Shown: positions 7,128-13,857 of the stretch, piece by piece
Layout: every line of letters begins with the position of its first letter
Position numbering within the stretch: position 1 is the stretch's first letter
DNA from: a virus
IMG/VR virus record: IMGVR_UViG_3300044632_001560
Coordinates: 1 to 50,341 of that record
Direction: 5' to 3' (one strand)
Length of the DNA stretch: 50,341 bases
The notes under the pieces: generated by a model
What the model was told of the DNA's origin: nothing
Databases searched by the model: none
Seen by the model: only the letters and a program-made list of their open reading frames with translations
Program-made: the position numbers and the translations under genes

Positions 7128-7156
7128 GAATTATTGTGAAACTTTGGAGATATTGT
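7108..7156 (-). terminator. Intrinsic terminator at the end of the gp46-like gene
   Basis: Arms at 7114-7128 and 7142-7156 (ACAATATCCCCAAAG / CTTTGGAGATATTGT) pair over 15 positions, with one mismatch in DNA that becomes a G-U wobble in minus-strand RNA. The loop is 13 bases, and in the minus direction the stem is followed by TTTTTT (7108-7113). The stop codon of the gp46-like gene (7131-7133) lies in the loop. Confidence 0.75.
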
Positions 7157-9458
7157 CTGTTTTTGAAATTTTGATTACATTATCCGCCCAATTTGAAATC
7201 ATTGGGTTGTGTGTAATTACTAAAATGTTTTCAAAGTACTCTTTAATCTTAATAAAGAACTCATATACCATTTCCAAGTTGTCGTTGGAAATCTTTCCGA
7301 ACACCTCGTCAAATACTGTAATGTTTGGTTTTGGTAATGAACATACTTTGGCAAGTACCGCTCTTAGAGCGAGTGATGCAATGGTTTTCTCATACCCTGA
7401 ACCTGTTGTCATAAGTTTTTCAACTTGGGTATTGTTATCAATCATCCAAAACTCAACCTCATTCTTTTCACTAATACGAATTTCTAATCTGAAATAACAA
7501 GAGTCCTGTAATAATCGTTGTAACTCTGAATTGATAAGTGGCATCATGCTCTTCATAATTCTCTTAGCAATACCATTCTTACCGAACAATTCCAAGTACA
7601 ATTTATACTTCATTTCTTTTTCTTGTTCCTCAGCAATTTTAACAATTGTCTTTAAATTACCGTCAATTTTCTCCTCGTTTTGTTTAATTTGGAACTCTGA
7701 ATTGGAGATACTTTTTTGTATCTGTTCCAATTCTCTTTTTAATTCTTCCAACCTTAAATTTGCCTTTATGATTTGGCTCTCGATTTGCTCATTTGACTTA
7801 ATAACGTCTTGCATCTCAGAGTACCTTGATAGTTTTGACTCCAAAGTTTCTTTTTTAGTTTGGAATGTTTCTATTGTAGCTTGGTATTTTTCATAAACAA
7901 GTTTATTTTTTTCATACTCATCAAAGTCTTTTTTAAGTTTAACAAACCCCTGTTCTTTGTCGGACAATTCCTGCATTAGCCCTTGTATTTCGGTTTTTTG
8001 CATGATAAGTCCGTCAAGTTCTGCGATTCTAGATTGTGTGATTGCCGCGTTCATTAATTCAATTCCACAGTGTTCACATTTGATTCCACCACTCACAGAA
8101 CTTTTTAACTTTTCAATTCCTGAAATGTTCGTATCAACCTCAACTTTTTGCTTATAAGCCTTTTGATATTCTTCTTTAATCTTGTCGTGTTCACTTTCAG
8201 TATAAAACTCTGAAGGTTCAACAATCTTAATTGAATCTCTCAATAAAATGTTTTGTTTAATCTGATTTTCAAACCCATCAATCTCTTTTTGAGTTTGGTC
8301 AGGGTTCATTAGAGTAAGTTCTTTTTCAACAACAACTTTTGATTTTAATAAATTGTCACGATACTCCTGACCTTTATCAATACGTCCATTAACATCAACA
8401 ATCTTAGTTTGATTTTCCTTAATTGTATTTTTAATAGTTTCATTGGTAATGACTAACTCCTCATTCTGAGTTTTTAATGATTCAGTGTTGTAGATATTTG
8501 AAATCATAGACTTAGAAAATACTGAATAAATTTCTTTACCAGTTTCTTCTTTTCTTTTTAAGAAATCTAATCCTAAAAATCTTGATAAAACTTGTCCTCT
8601 TGCCGTTGGTTTAGCCTCAAGTAAATCTTCAAGGTTAGTACCTGTAGTTAAAATAGTCATTAAGAAGTCATCATAACTTCCAATAGATGTTTTGATGAAA
8701 TTTTCAGTTTCTCGTCTTTGTTCTCCAGTAAACTTAACTAATGAACCATCAGGATATTTCTTAAAGAAATCTAATTCAGTTTTAACATTCCATTCACCTG
8801 CCTTTGATTTTTTACGTTCAAGTTCTCGAACAATAATGTAATCCTCACCATCAATTACAATCTCACCACGAACAGATACTTTATCTTTATCTGAGTACCT
8901 ATTGAATACTTCCTCAGCCTTGTTTGTCTTGGTCGTAGTATTAAAGAATAAAAATAACAATAAATCAACAGATAGAACAGTCTTACCTCCAAAGTTAGGT
9001 GGGTCTGATTCAATTACAGTGATACCCCCTAACTTTTCAAAGTTAAGGGTTTGATTTTCACCGTAAGATAAAAAATTTGAAAACTCAATTTTCTTAATAA
9101 ACCACTTCTTGAATGTCCCAACCTCTTCTTGTTCAGCAATCATTTTGTTGTTAACTGCTGAGTCAATTTTTAGAATATCTTCATAAAGATTTACTTGTCC
9201 TTTAGATTCAAGAATGGATTTCATAAGTTCATGTTGGAAGTTTTCATCCATAATATTGAATGACACGTCAACATTGTCCTGAACTTCTTCACTCTTTTTA
9301 AGTTTTGTAATAACATTTACACTAGTTGTGTTATACTTCTTTTGGAAGTAATGTTTCACATTCTTTAACTTTTCTTGTGTGAAATTTTCGGGAGCATCCT
9401 CCCATACGACTTGTACATATGGGTTTTCAAACTTATTAAAATCCAAATCTTTAATCAT
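7131..9458 (-). CDS. 46: gp46/SbcC-like recombination endonuclease ATPase subunit
   Basis: 775 residues from ATG 9456-9458 (MIKDLDFNKFENPY), which is preceded by a purine-rich stretch and begins after the stop of the 61-residue gene. Longer in-frame starts at 9500 (ATG) and 9542 (TTG) would overlap that gene. An N-terminal extension of ~115 residues precedes an SMC/Rad50-type ATPase: P-loop region SDPPNFGGKTVLS (about 151-163), long coiled coils broken by a zinc hook KCEHCG (~460-465), signature TTGSGYEKTIASLALRA (~684-700), Walker B ITVFDEVFG (~713-721) and VITHNP (~747-752). With the gp47-like nuclease it would process DNA ends for recombination-dependent replication. The first Gly of the P-loop is replaced by Pro. 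It ends in a terminator. Confidence 0.92.
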   Translation of the reverse strand: MIKDLDFNKFENPYVQVVWEDAPENFTQEKLKNVKHYFQKKYNTTSVNVITKLKKSEEVQDNVDVSFNIMDENFQHELMKSILESKGQVNLYEDILKIDSAVNNKMIAEQEEVGTFKKWFIKKIEFSNFLSYGENQTLNFEKLGGITVIESDPPNFGGKTVLSVDLLLFLFFNTTTKTNKAEEVFNRYSDKDKVSVRGEIVIDGEDYIIVRELERKKSKAGEWNVKTELDFFKKYPDGSLVKFTGEQRRETENFIKTSIGSYDDFLMTILTTGTNLEDLLEAKPTARGQVLSRFLGLDFLKRKEETGKEIYSVFSKSMISNIYNTESLKTQNEELVITNETIKNTIKENQTKIVDVNGRIDKGQEYRDNLLKSKVVVEKELTLMNPDQTQKEIDGFENQIKQNILLRDSIKIVEPSEFYTESEHDKIKEEYQKAYKQKVEVDTNISGIEKLKSSVSGGIKCEHCGIELMNAAITQSRIAELDGLIMQKTEIQGLMQELSDKEQGFVKLKKDFDEYEKNKLVYEKYQATIETFQTKKETLESKLSRYSEMQDVIKSNEQIESQIIKANLRLEELKRELEQIQKSISNSEFQIKQNEEKIDGNLKTIVKIAEEQEKEMKYKLYLELFGKNGIAKRIMKSMMPLINSELQRLLQDSCYFRLEIRISEKNEVEFWMIDNNTQVEKLMTTGSGYEKTIASLALRAVLAKVCSLPKPNITVFDEVFGKISNDNLEMVYEFFIKIKEYFENILVITHNPMISNWADNVIKISKTDNISKVSQ

Positions 9459-9474
9459 CCTTACTCTCTCTAAA

Positions 9475-9660
9475 TTAAACGGTTTGCTGAACAGGTTCAT
9501 TGTTCTCAGTGGTTCCTGATTGAGCCTCTCTAATTTTTTCAATTTGTTCCATCATCGCTTCGTTCATCATTCTTTGATAACGTCTTTTAGCGTGTTCTAC
9601 TTTCATTTTCCAAGCCGCAACTTTCTGTTTGTGGTTTGGTCTTAATCTTGATTTTGGCAT
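9475..9660 (-). CDS. Small basic helical protein
   Basis: 61 residues beginning MPKSRLRPNHKQKVAAWKMK. The first ~35 residues are strongly basic and helical with regularly spaced Arg/Lys (VEHAKRRYQRMMNEAMMEQI), and the tail is short and polar. The composition suggests nucleic-acid or protein contact, but I recognise no family. It lies directly upstream of the gp46-like gene, 16 bases from its preferred start, in the recombination block. It is not a convincing ribosomal S21 homologue. Confidence 0.65.
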   Translation of the reverse strand: MPKSRLRPNHKQKVAAWKMKVEHAKRRYQRMMNEAMMEQIEKIREAQSGTTENNEPVQQTV

Positions 9661-9676
9661 ATATATTTGTTTTTAG

Positions 9677-10027
9677 TTATTTAATTTTACTTGGTCTATT
9701 TTCTTCGAACCATTCAATAAATCCATTTATTCCCCATACTGACCCTGAAGCCAATAATCCGTCAAAAAACCAAGAGAAATATGAGTTTAATTGGAATAAT
9801 TCGTGGGTAGGGGAATAAATAAATAAACCTAAGAAAAACCCAATCCATGTAGAACAACACATCATACATGATAAAATACCAGATATGAATTTAGATGTAT
9901 CAGACATAATCAAATCAGATTCCCCATATTCTTTTATGAAATTTCTCATTCCTTTAAAAATGGTACCATATACCATTATTGTGCTAAATCCGTAGGCTAA
10001 TATTGCCCATACAATAAATGCTGTCAT
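9677..10027 (-). CDS. Small membrane protein with CMMC motif
   Basis: 116 residues with about three membrane segments: FIVWAILAYGFSTIMVYGTI (4-23), FISGILSCMMCCSTWIGFFL (47-66) and FFDGLLASGSVWGINGFIEW. The motif SCMMCCSTWIGFFLG resembles the 'C..C...W.G' signature of DUF1360-like membrane proteins. It lies between the gp46- and gp47-like genes, which are normally adjacent in T4-like phages, so several small genes are inserted between them here. Function unknown. Confidence 0.7.
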   Translation of the reverse strand: MTAFIVWAILAYGFSTIMVYGTIFKGMRNFIKEYGESDLIMSDTSKFISGILSCMMCCSTWIGFFLGLFIYSPTHELFQLNSYFSWFFDGLLASGSVWGINGFIEWFEENRPSKIK

Positions 10028-10031
10028 AATA

Positions 10032-10484
10032 TTATAATTTATTTGTTAAGTTTGAATTTTTCATATAAAAAGCATAAGAAGTTTTTGTCAAATTTTCAAG
10101 GTCATTAACCTTACTTCTTAATTCTTTTATTGTTTCATTTTTATCTCCAAGTTGTCTATTAAGTTCCATGAGTGTTTCTTGAAGTTTTAAACACTCAATT
10201 TCTTTTTGGTTTTCAAGTTTACCTTTAAGTATATAAATTTGATTTTCAAGTTCTTCAATCTTTGAAGTATCCTCGACTTTTATTTCTCTTTCAAATTCTC
10301 TTTCAATTACATCAGGTAGGTTACCTTGATTTAATAATCCATATTTTTCAATATAATACCCTTTTCTCAAACATAATGTAATAAATCCATTTACATCATT
10401 TATTTCATTTAATTTACAAAATAAATTAATATCCTCAGAGTCTAATCTACTTAACTCAATAGTTAACGAGTTTTTCTTTTCCAT
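10032..10484 (-). CDS. Coiled-coil protein
   Basis: 150 residues from ATG 10482-10484 (MEKKNSLTIELSRLD); the longer start would be TTG. An N-terminal ~45-residue domain (IELSRLDSEDINLFCKLNEI then GFITLCLRKGYYIEKYGLL) may be a small ribbon-helix-helix-like fold. It is followed by a long coiled coil from about residue 65 to 130 (ELENQIYILKGKLENQKEIE ...), which predicts oligomerisation. It overlaps the end of the gp47-like gene by 29 bases, implying translational coupling. Function unknown; DNA binding is only suggested by the N-terminal pattern. Confidence 0.65.
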   Translation of the reverse strand: MEKKNSLTIELSRLDSEDINLFCKLNEINDVNGFITLCLRKGYYIEKYGLLNQGNLPDVIEREFEREIKVEDTSKIEELENQIYILKGKLENQKEIECLKLQETLMELNRQLGDKNETIKELRSKVNDLENLTKTSYAFYMKNSNLTNKL

Positions 10485-11235
10485 TTTCAATATCTTCGTA
10501 TGAGTTTATTCTAAAAGCAATAAATGGTTTTGGGTTATGTAAGTCAACAGTAACATATTCATCCTTTTCAACATCATAAATTCCATACCCATGTTTTGTA
10601 ATAGTTTCACCATAGTTTTGTACAATGGTTGAACCAATCATATAAGCTTTCTTTCCACCAGGTATATCAAAGATTTGTCTCTTATGGATGTCACCACAAA
10701 ATACCAAATCACATCCATCAAATTTTGAAGATTCAAATCCATCTTCAAATTTAAATCCTAAATTGGTTGTTAATCCTTGTACAGGACCATGGAACAATCC
10801 AATCTTAACTCGGTCTGATTTTTCAATCTCAGGTGGAATATTATGGTCCATAAGTGAGTACACACACCAATCAATATTTTGGTCAGGGTAAACACCTCTA
10901 TTTTTATAATAGACCACCATTTCATTTTGTAGTGAATCCACCACTGGAGTTAAGGCGTCCAATCTTTCCATATTATTTTCAAGGAAGTCATGGTTACCAG
11001 GTATTAAAATTGTCTTAGTAATTTTTGAACATTCTGTCAATACCCAAGCAATAAATTCAACAAGCTCAGGCGTCATTTGATTTTTAGAATGTACTAAATC
11101 TCCAGTAAAGACAATACGGTCAGGAGCAATATCTCTCCACTGTTTGAAGGCATCTTGTAAAATTCTCTTATACAAGTCGTGGTCTTTAAATAAACGAATG
11201 TGTAAATCACTGAAATGAATTATTTTTTTTATCAT
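10456..11235 (-). CDS. 47: gp47/SbcD-like recombination nuclease subunit
   Basis: 259 residues with the calcineurin-like metallophosphoesterase motifs in order: SDLHIR (9-14), FTGDLVHSK (43-51), IPGNHDFLE (78-86), IGLFHGPVQ (~145-153) and FCGDIHKRQ (~179-187). These bind two divalent metals and give the endo/exonuclease activity that pairs with the gp46/SbcC-type ATPase encoded two kilobases downstream. It is shorter than T4 gp47 (339 residues), lacking much of the C-terminal capping region. The start overlaps the stop of the zinc-ribbon gene by 4 bases. Confidence 0.92.
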   Translation of the reverse strand: MIKKIIHFSDLHIRLFKDHDLYKRILQDAFKQWRDIAPDRIVFTGDLVHSKNQMTPELVEFIAWVLTECSKITKTILIPGNHDFLENNMERLDALTPVVDSLQNEMVVYYKNRGVYPDQNIDWCVYSLMDHNIPPEIEKSDRVKIGLFHGPVQGLTTNLGFKFEDGFESSKFDGCDLVFCGDIHKRQIFDIPGGKKAYMIGSTIVQNYGETITKHGYGIYDVEKDEYVTVDLHNPKPFIAFRINSYEDIENGKEKLVNY

Positions 11236-11465
11236 AAGTCAAGTTTAGGTGAGTCTTGTGTGAAAGGATTTAATTCCTCATTAATATGTCCACACTTCAG
11301 ACAAGCGTAAGTTGGAAAAGGTACGATTGTGTCATTAGGCGACCCTGTCATTAGTTTTGGGACTAATTTTAAATAAGTAACTTCTTTGAACTGGTCAAAG
11401 TCACACTCGTCACATTTAACAAAGTTCATTTCTCTTAAATTAATTCTTGGTTTTTCTAAATCCAT
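11232..11465 (-). CDS. Small zinc-ribbon protein
   Basis: 77 residues beginning MDLEKPRINLREMNFVKCDE. Two cysteine pairs, KCDECDF (about 17-23) and ACLKCGH (about 54-60), are spaced as in a single zinc ribbon. The start codon directly abuts the stop of the 27-residue miniprotein (TAAATG), and the end overlaps gp47 by 4 bases, so it belongs to the recombination-nuclease operon. It may bind nucleic acid or a protein partner. No closer assignment can be made. Confidence 0.75.
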   Translation of the reverse strand: MDLEKPRINLREMNFVKCDECDFDQFKEVTYLKLVPKLMTGSPNDTIVPFPTYACLKCGHINEELNPFTQDSPKLDL

Positions 11466-11549
11466 TTATTTATTATTTTTAACAGTTTTTATAATATCGT
11501 AAGCAACATACACTGATATTGCAATTGAGATAATTCCAAATGTAATCAT
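11466..11549 (-). CDS. 27-residue single-span membrane miniprotein
   Basis: ATG at 11547-11549, stop TAA at 11466-11468. The product begins MITFGIISIAISVYVAYDII and ends KTVKNNK: one hydrophobic helix of about 19 residues and a short basic tail, giving an N-out/C-in prediction. It exactly fills the gap between two genes: it starts one base after the stop of the 72-residue gene, and its stop abuts the next ATG (TAAATG). The packing, correct composition and lack of any other explanation for this gap make it likely to be translated. Confidence 0.65.
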   Translation of the reverse strand: MITFGIISIAISVYVAYDIIKTVKNNK

Positions 11550-11550
11550 A

Positions 11551-11769
11551 TTATTCTTCGATAAACATTATTGTTTGTGAAATTGGTACTCTGAGTACCG
11601 GAATTGATGAGTAACCTGAAGGAACCATAATATTATCAATTCGTTTCATAACTTCATAGTATCCTTCTCTTACCTGAACTGTTGGTACGTTCTCGTAACT
11701 TTCGTGATGTAGGTCACCAAAATCAACGGTAACTTGTTTGTTTTTTGTGTAAAATGTTAGTTTAATCAT
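11551..11769 (-). CDS. Small beta-rich hypothetical protein
   Basis: 72 residues, MIKLTFYTKNKQVTVDFGDL at the N-terminus and VPISQTIMFIEE at the C-terminus. It appears to be all beta with two conserved-looking loops (HHESYENVPTVQVREGYYEV and MVPSGYSSIPVLRVP). No catalytic motif or membrane segment. It is the first gene of a tightly packed unit running into the miniprotein, the zinc ribbon and gp47. A weak promoter-like site lies upstream (TATATTTA, minus strand, 11776-11783). Function unknown. Confidence 0.7.
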   Translation of the reverse strand: MIKLTFYTKNKQVTVDFGDLHHESYENVPTVQVREGYYEVMKRIDNIMVPSGYSSIPVLRVPISQTIMFIEE

Positions 11770-11775
11770 AGTGTT

Positions 11776-11806
11776 TAAATATATAACTTTTTAAGTTTAT
11801 TGTCAA
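11776..11806 (-). promoter_or_regulatory. Weak Bacteroidota-type promoter candidate
   Basis: On the minus strand, TTG is followed after about 20 bases by TATATTTA (11776-11783), seven of eight positions of TAnnTTTG. It precedes the unit that starts with the 72-residue gene. The -33 box is incomplete, so the call is tentative. Confidence 0.25.
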
Positions 11807-12657
11807 TTTAAATAATCTTTTACGTTCATATTAAGAACGGTATCAATTACATCTTGTGGAACACGATATTCTTCATATTCTGAATCCTCACGCAATAATA
11901 CGACAATACATCCATATAACCTAATGTTTTCATATTTTGTCCCCTCTAACATTTTTAACAATAATTTACCATAAAGTGGTAGCTGAACATAATAATGTCC
12001 TAATGCAGTATTTGGATACTTCTGAAACGGACTATACATTGACTTTGTGAAATTATTAGCAACAAAGTTTTTAGGTTTATTTGTTTTCCAGTCGGTTATT
12101 AGTAATCCAAATTCATCACCTTTCTTATTAACCACTAACCAAATTTTATCAGGTTGTCCTGTGTAACCAAGTTCAGGATGCCCCAATACCATCTCAGTAT
12201 CTAATAAGACAACATCTCTACCTTCCATAAGTTTAAGATATTTTGACCCAGCGGATATCATACTATCCCCTTTTAATATTTGAGTAAAATCACAATCAAA
12301 AACAGGTTGTCTTACTTCTTTATAATCGCCATGTTTTTCAATTAATTTCTTTTCCAAGATATAGTGTACTCGACTACCCATATTTGTTGAGTAATCTCCC
12401 GCAGCCGCCCATTCCTCAATAAGTTGTTGTTTAACTACAGGGTCCCCTTTTGATTTTTTTTCCGCGGCTTCATCAGTCGGGAACTCAGGGTAAAACTTTT
12501 TTAGTACTTTTGATACTGACGGGAAAGAACTTTTAACTTCCCCATCAACATCTTTCATAAAATAAGTGTGAGTATCTTCAATAAAAGTTAACTCTAATTC
12601 ATTTCTTTTTTCTTCTAAAATCTCTCTAATCTCAAGAGCAACATTTTTTAAATCCAT
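11803..12657 (-). CDS. RecB-like PD-(D/E)XK nuclease
   Basis: 284 residues with the RecB-family nuclease motifs in order: GSRVHYILE (His98), DTEMVLGHPELGYTGQPDKI (Glu155, Asp170), ITDWKTNK (Asp189, Lys191) and YYVQLPLYGKLL (Gln225). This is the metal-binding core of a DNA exo/endonuclease. No helicase domain or iron-sulfur cysteines are visible, so it is a stand-alone nuclease and not Cas4- or AddB-type. It sits one base after the primase stop, so the two are co-transcribed, and a role in DNA processing during replication or recombination is likely. Confidence 0.85.
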   Translation of the reverse strand: MDLKNVALEIREILEEKRNELELTFIEDTHTYFMKDVDGEVKSSFPSVSKVLKKFYPEFPTDEAAEKKSKGDPVVKQQLIEEWAAAGDYSTNMGSRVHYILEKKLIEKHGDYKEVRQPVFDCDFTQILKGDSMISAGSKYLKLMEGRDVVLLDTEMVLGHPELGYTGQPDKIWLVVNKKGDEFGLLITDWKTNKPKNFVANNFTKSMYSPFQKYPNTALGHYYVQLPLYGKLLLKMLEGTKYENIRLYGCIVVLLREDSEYEEYRVPQDVIDTVLNMNVKDYLN

Positions 12658-12658
12658 T

Positions 12659-13555
12659 TTAATATTTCATTTCATAATAATAATCATCAATCTTACCTCT
12701 TAATTCGGCAACATCTGAATCTTTTGGTAGTTTTAAAACTTTAACTCTACCTCTTAACTTTCCACCATTTAATTGGTTGTATAATTTTTGGGCGTCTTTC
12801 CATGCGTCAGCGTCCAAACAAATAATCACATCTGATTTTGCATTGTCATAGATTGTCTCAAATAACTTTTCACTTAAAACTTTACCTAAAAGTATTACAG
12901 GATTTGGAACAAAGAATCCGTCGAAAACACCTTCACATAAATAAATTGTTTTATCCCAATCAATTAATCTTTCATTAAAAATTATCACTTCTTTTGGAGC
13001 TTCAGGATTTTTATATTTATTTTTTGTCTTAAACCAAGCTCTTGAAACAAAGTAGTTTAACTCACCTTCTTTATCATATGATGGTACAATAACCCTCCCC
13101 ATATACTCTCCTTCTGAAGCAAATCCAATATTATATTTTTCAATCATTTGGTCCGTTATACCTCTTGATTTTATATACTTTAGAGCTTCTTTGTGAGGAA
13201 TATGTAGTGGATTAATATCTTTAAATGATGTAAATTCTTTGGGTAGTTGTAATTTTGGAATAAACTTTTCTTTTACTTTTTGGTCTTCAGGTTTAAATAG
13301 GTCGTAAATCTTTCTTTGTCTTTTGGTACCAAATATGTCAATTAATTTTCCTAGCACTCCATGAGTTCCATTTGTTTCAGAACATGCCCAACATTTGTAG
13401 ACGTGTTCATTAATATTAATTTCTAAATTACCTTTATTTTTCCCATCATCACAATAAGGACAATTAAATGAAATTTGTCCTTTTGAAGAATAGAAATGTT
13501 TTTCTTTCCCAAAAAGGTCTCTCATCATATCCACCAATACTTCATTTTCGTCCAT
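12659..13555 (-). CDS. DNA primase, DnaG-type
   Basis: 298 residues. An N-terminal zinc-binding domain has CPYC (32-35) and CWAC (55-58). The TOPRIM catalytic core carries IYLCEGVFDGFF (204-215, catalytic Glu208) and VIICLDADAW (243-252, the DxD metal pair), preceded by a domain with GRVIVPSYDKEGELNYFVSR. It would make RNA primers for lagging-strand synthesis, as T4 gp61 does. It lacks a clear C-terminal helicase-binding domain. It is the first gene of the leftward replication unit; a promoter-like site lies directly upstream. Confidence 0.92.
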   Translation of the reverse strand: MDENEVLVDMMRDLFGKEKHFYSSKGQISFNCPYCDDGKNKGNLEININEHVYKCWACSETNGTHGVLGKLIDIFGTKRQRKIYDLFKPEDQKVKEKFIPKLQLPKEFTSFKDINPLHIPHKEALKYIKSRGITDQMIEKYNIGFASEGEYMGRVIVPSYDKEGELNYFVSRAWFKTKNKYKNPEAPKEVIIFNERLIDWDKTIYLCEGVFDGFFVPNPVILLGKVLSEKLFETIYDNAKSDVIICLDADAWKDAQKLYNQLNGGKLRGRVKVLKLPKDSDVAELRGKIDDYYYEMKY

Positions 13556-13560
13556 ACCAT

Positions 13561-13591
13561 AAAATATAATAAAAAAGTTATTTAAATCAAA
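13561..13591 (-). promoter_or_regulatory. Bacteroidota-type promoter for the primase unit
   Basis: Minus strand: TTTG (13588-13591), 19 bases, then TATATTTT (13561-13568), which fits TTTG-N19-TAnnTTT(G) except for the last base. The predicted transcript start is only a few bases from the primase ATG (13553-13555), as at the other promoter near 7100. It lies in the 77-base divergent gap between the leftward and rightward genes. Confidence 0.45.
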
Positions 13592-13632
13592 CTACACAAA
13601 CTTTTTGTTACTTCTATATTTATTTAAAAGTT

Positions 13633-13857
13633 ATGGCAGTTCAAGTTACGGTTAATAATATAACGGGGTCAACTCCGTATGATGTATATCTTTGTGACAC
13701 TTCACAAACAACTTGCATTTATATTAATCAAATTACCGATTCTCAATTACCATATAATTTTATAATACCACAACCATTTGATACTCAAAGTAATTATATT
13801 ATTAAATTAATTGATGTTTATGGGTGTGTGATAATTAATAATTTTAATGTAAGTTAA
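13633..13857 (+). CDS. Stand-alone NITG/PY/CD module protein
   Basis: 74 residues beginning MAVQVTVNNITGSTPYDVYL. The pattern 'I.NI(T/S)G..PY.(V/I)..CD......C', later 'P', and 'V....GC' near the end is shared with the N-terminal domains of the proteins at 23131-25500 and 33578-34675, where it is fused to proline/threonine linkers. The 'G.PPY' core and terminal 'GC' resemble one SprB-type beta-sandwich repeat. Here the module stands alone, and its stop codon overlaps the start of the 1455-residue protein by one base (TAATG). It is probably a fibre-tip or attachment subunit partnered with that protein (inference). Confidence 0.75.
   Translation: MAVQVTVNNITGSTPYDVYLCDTSQTTCIYINQITDSQLPYNFIIPQPFDTQSNYIIKLIDVYGCVIINNFNVS

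Noticed and set aside
9475-9660. Ribosomal protein S21-like assignment for the 61-residue basic protein
   Set aside because: It is basic and helical, but the characteristic S21 residue pattern is not visible.
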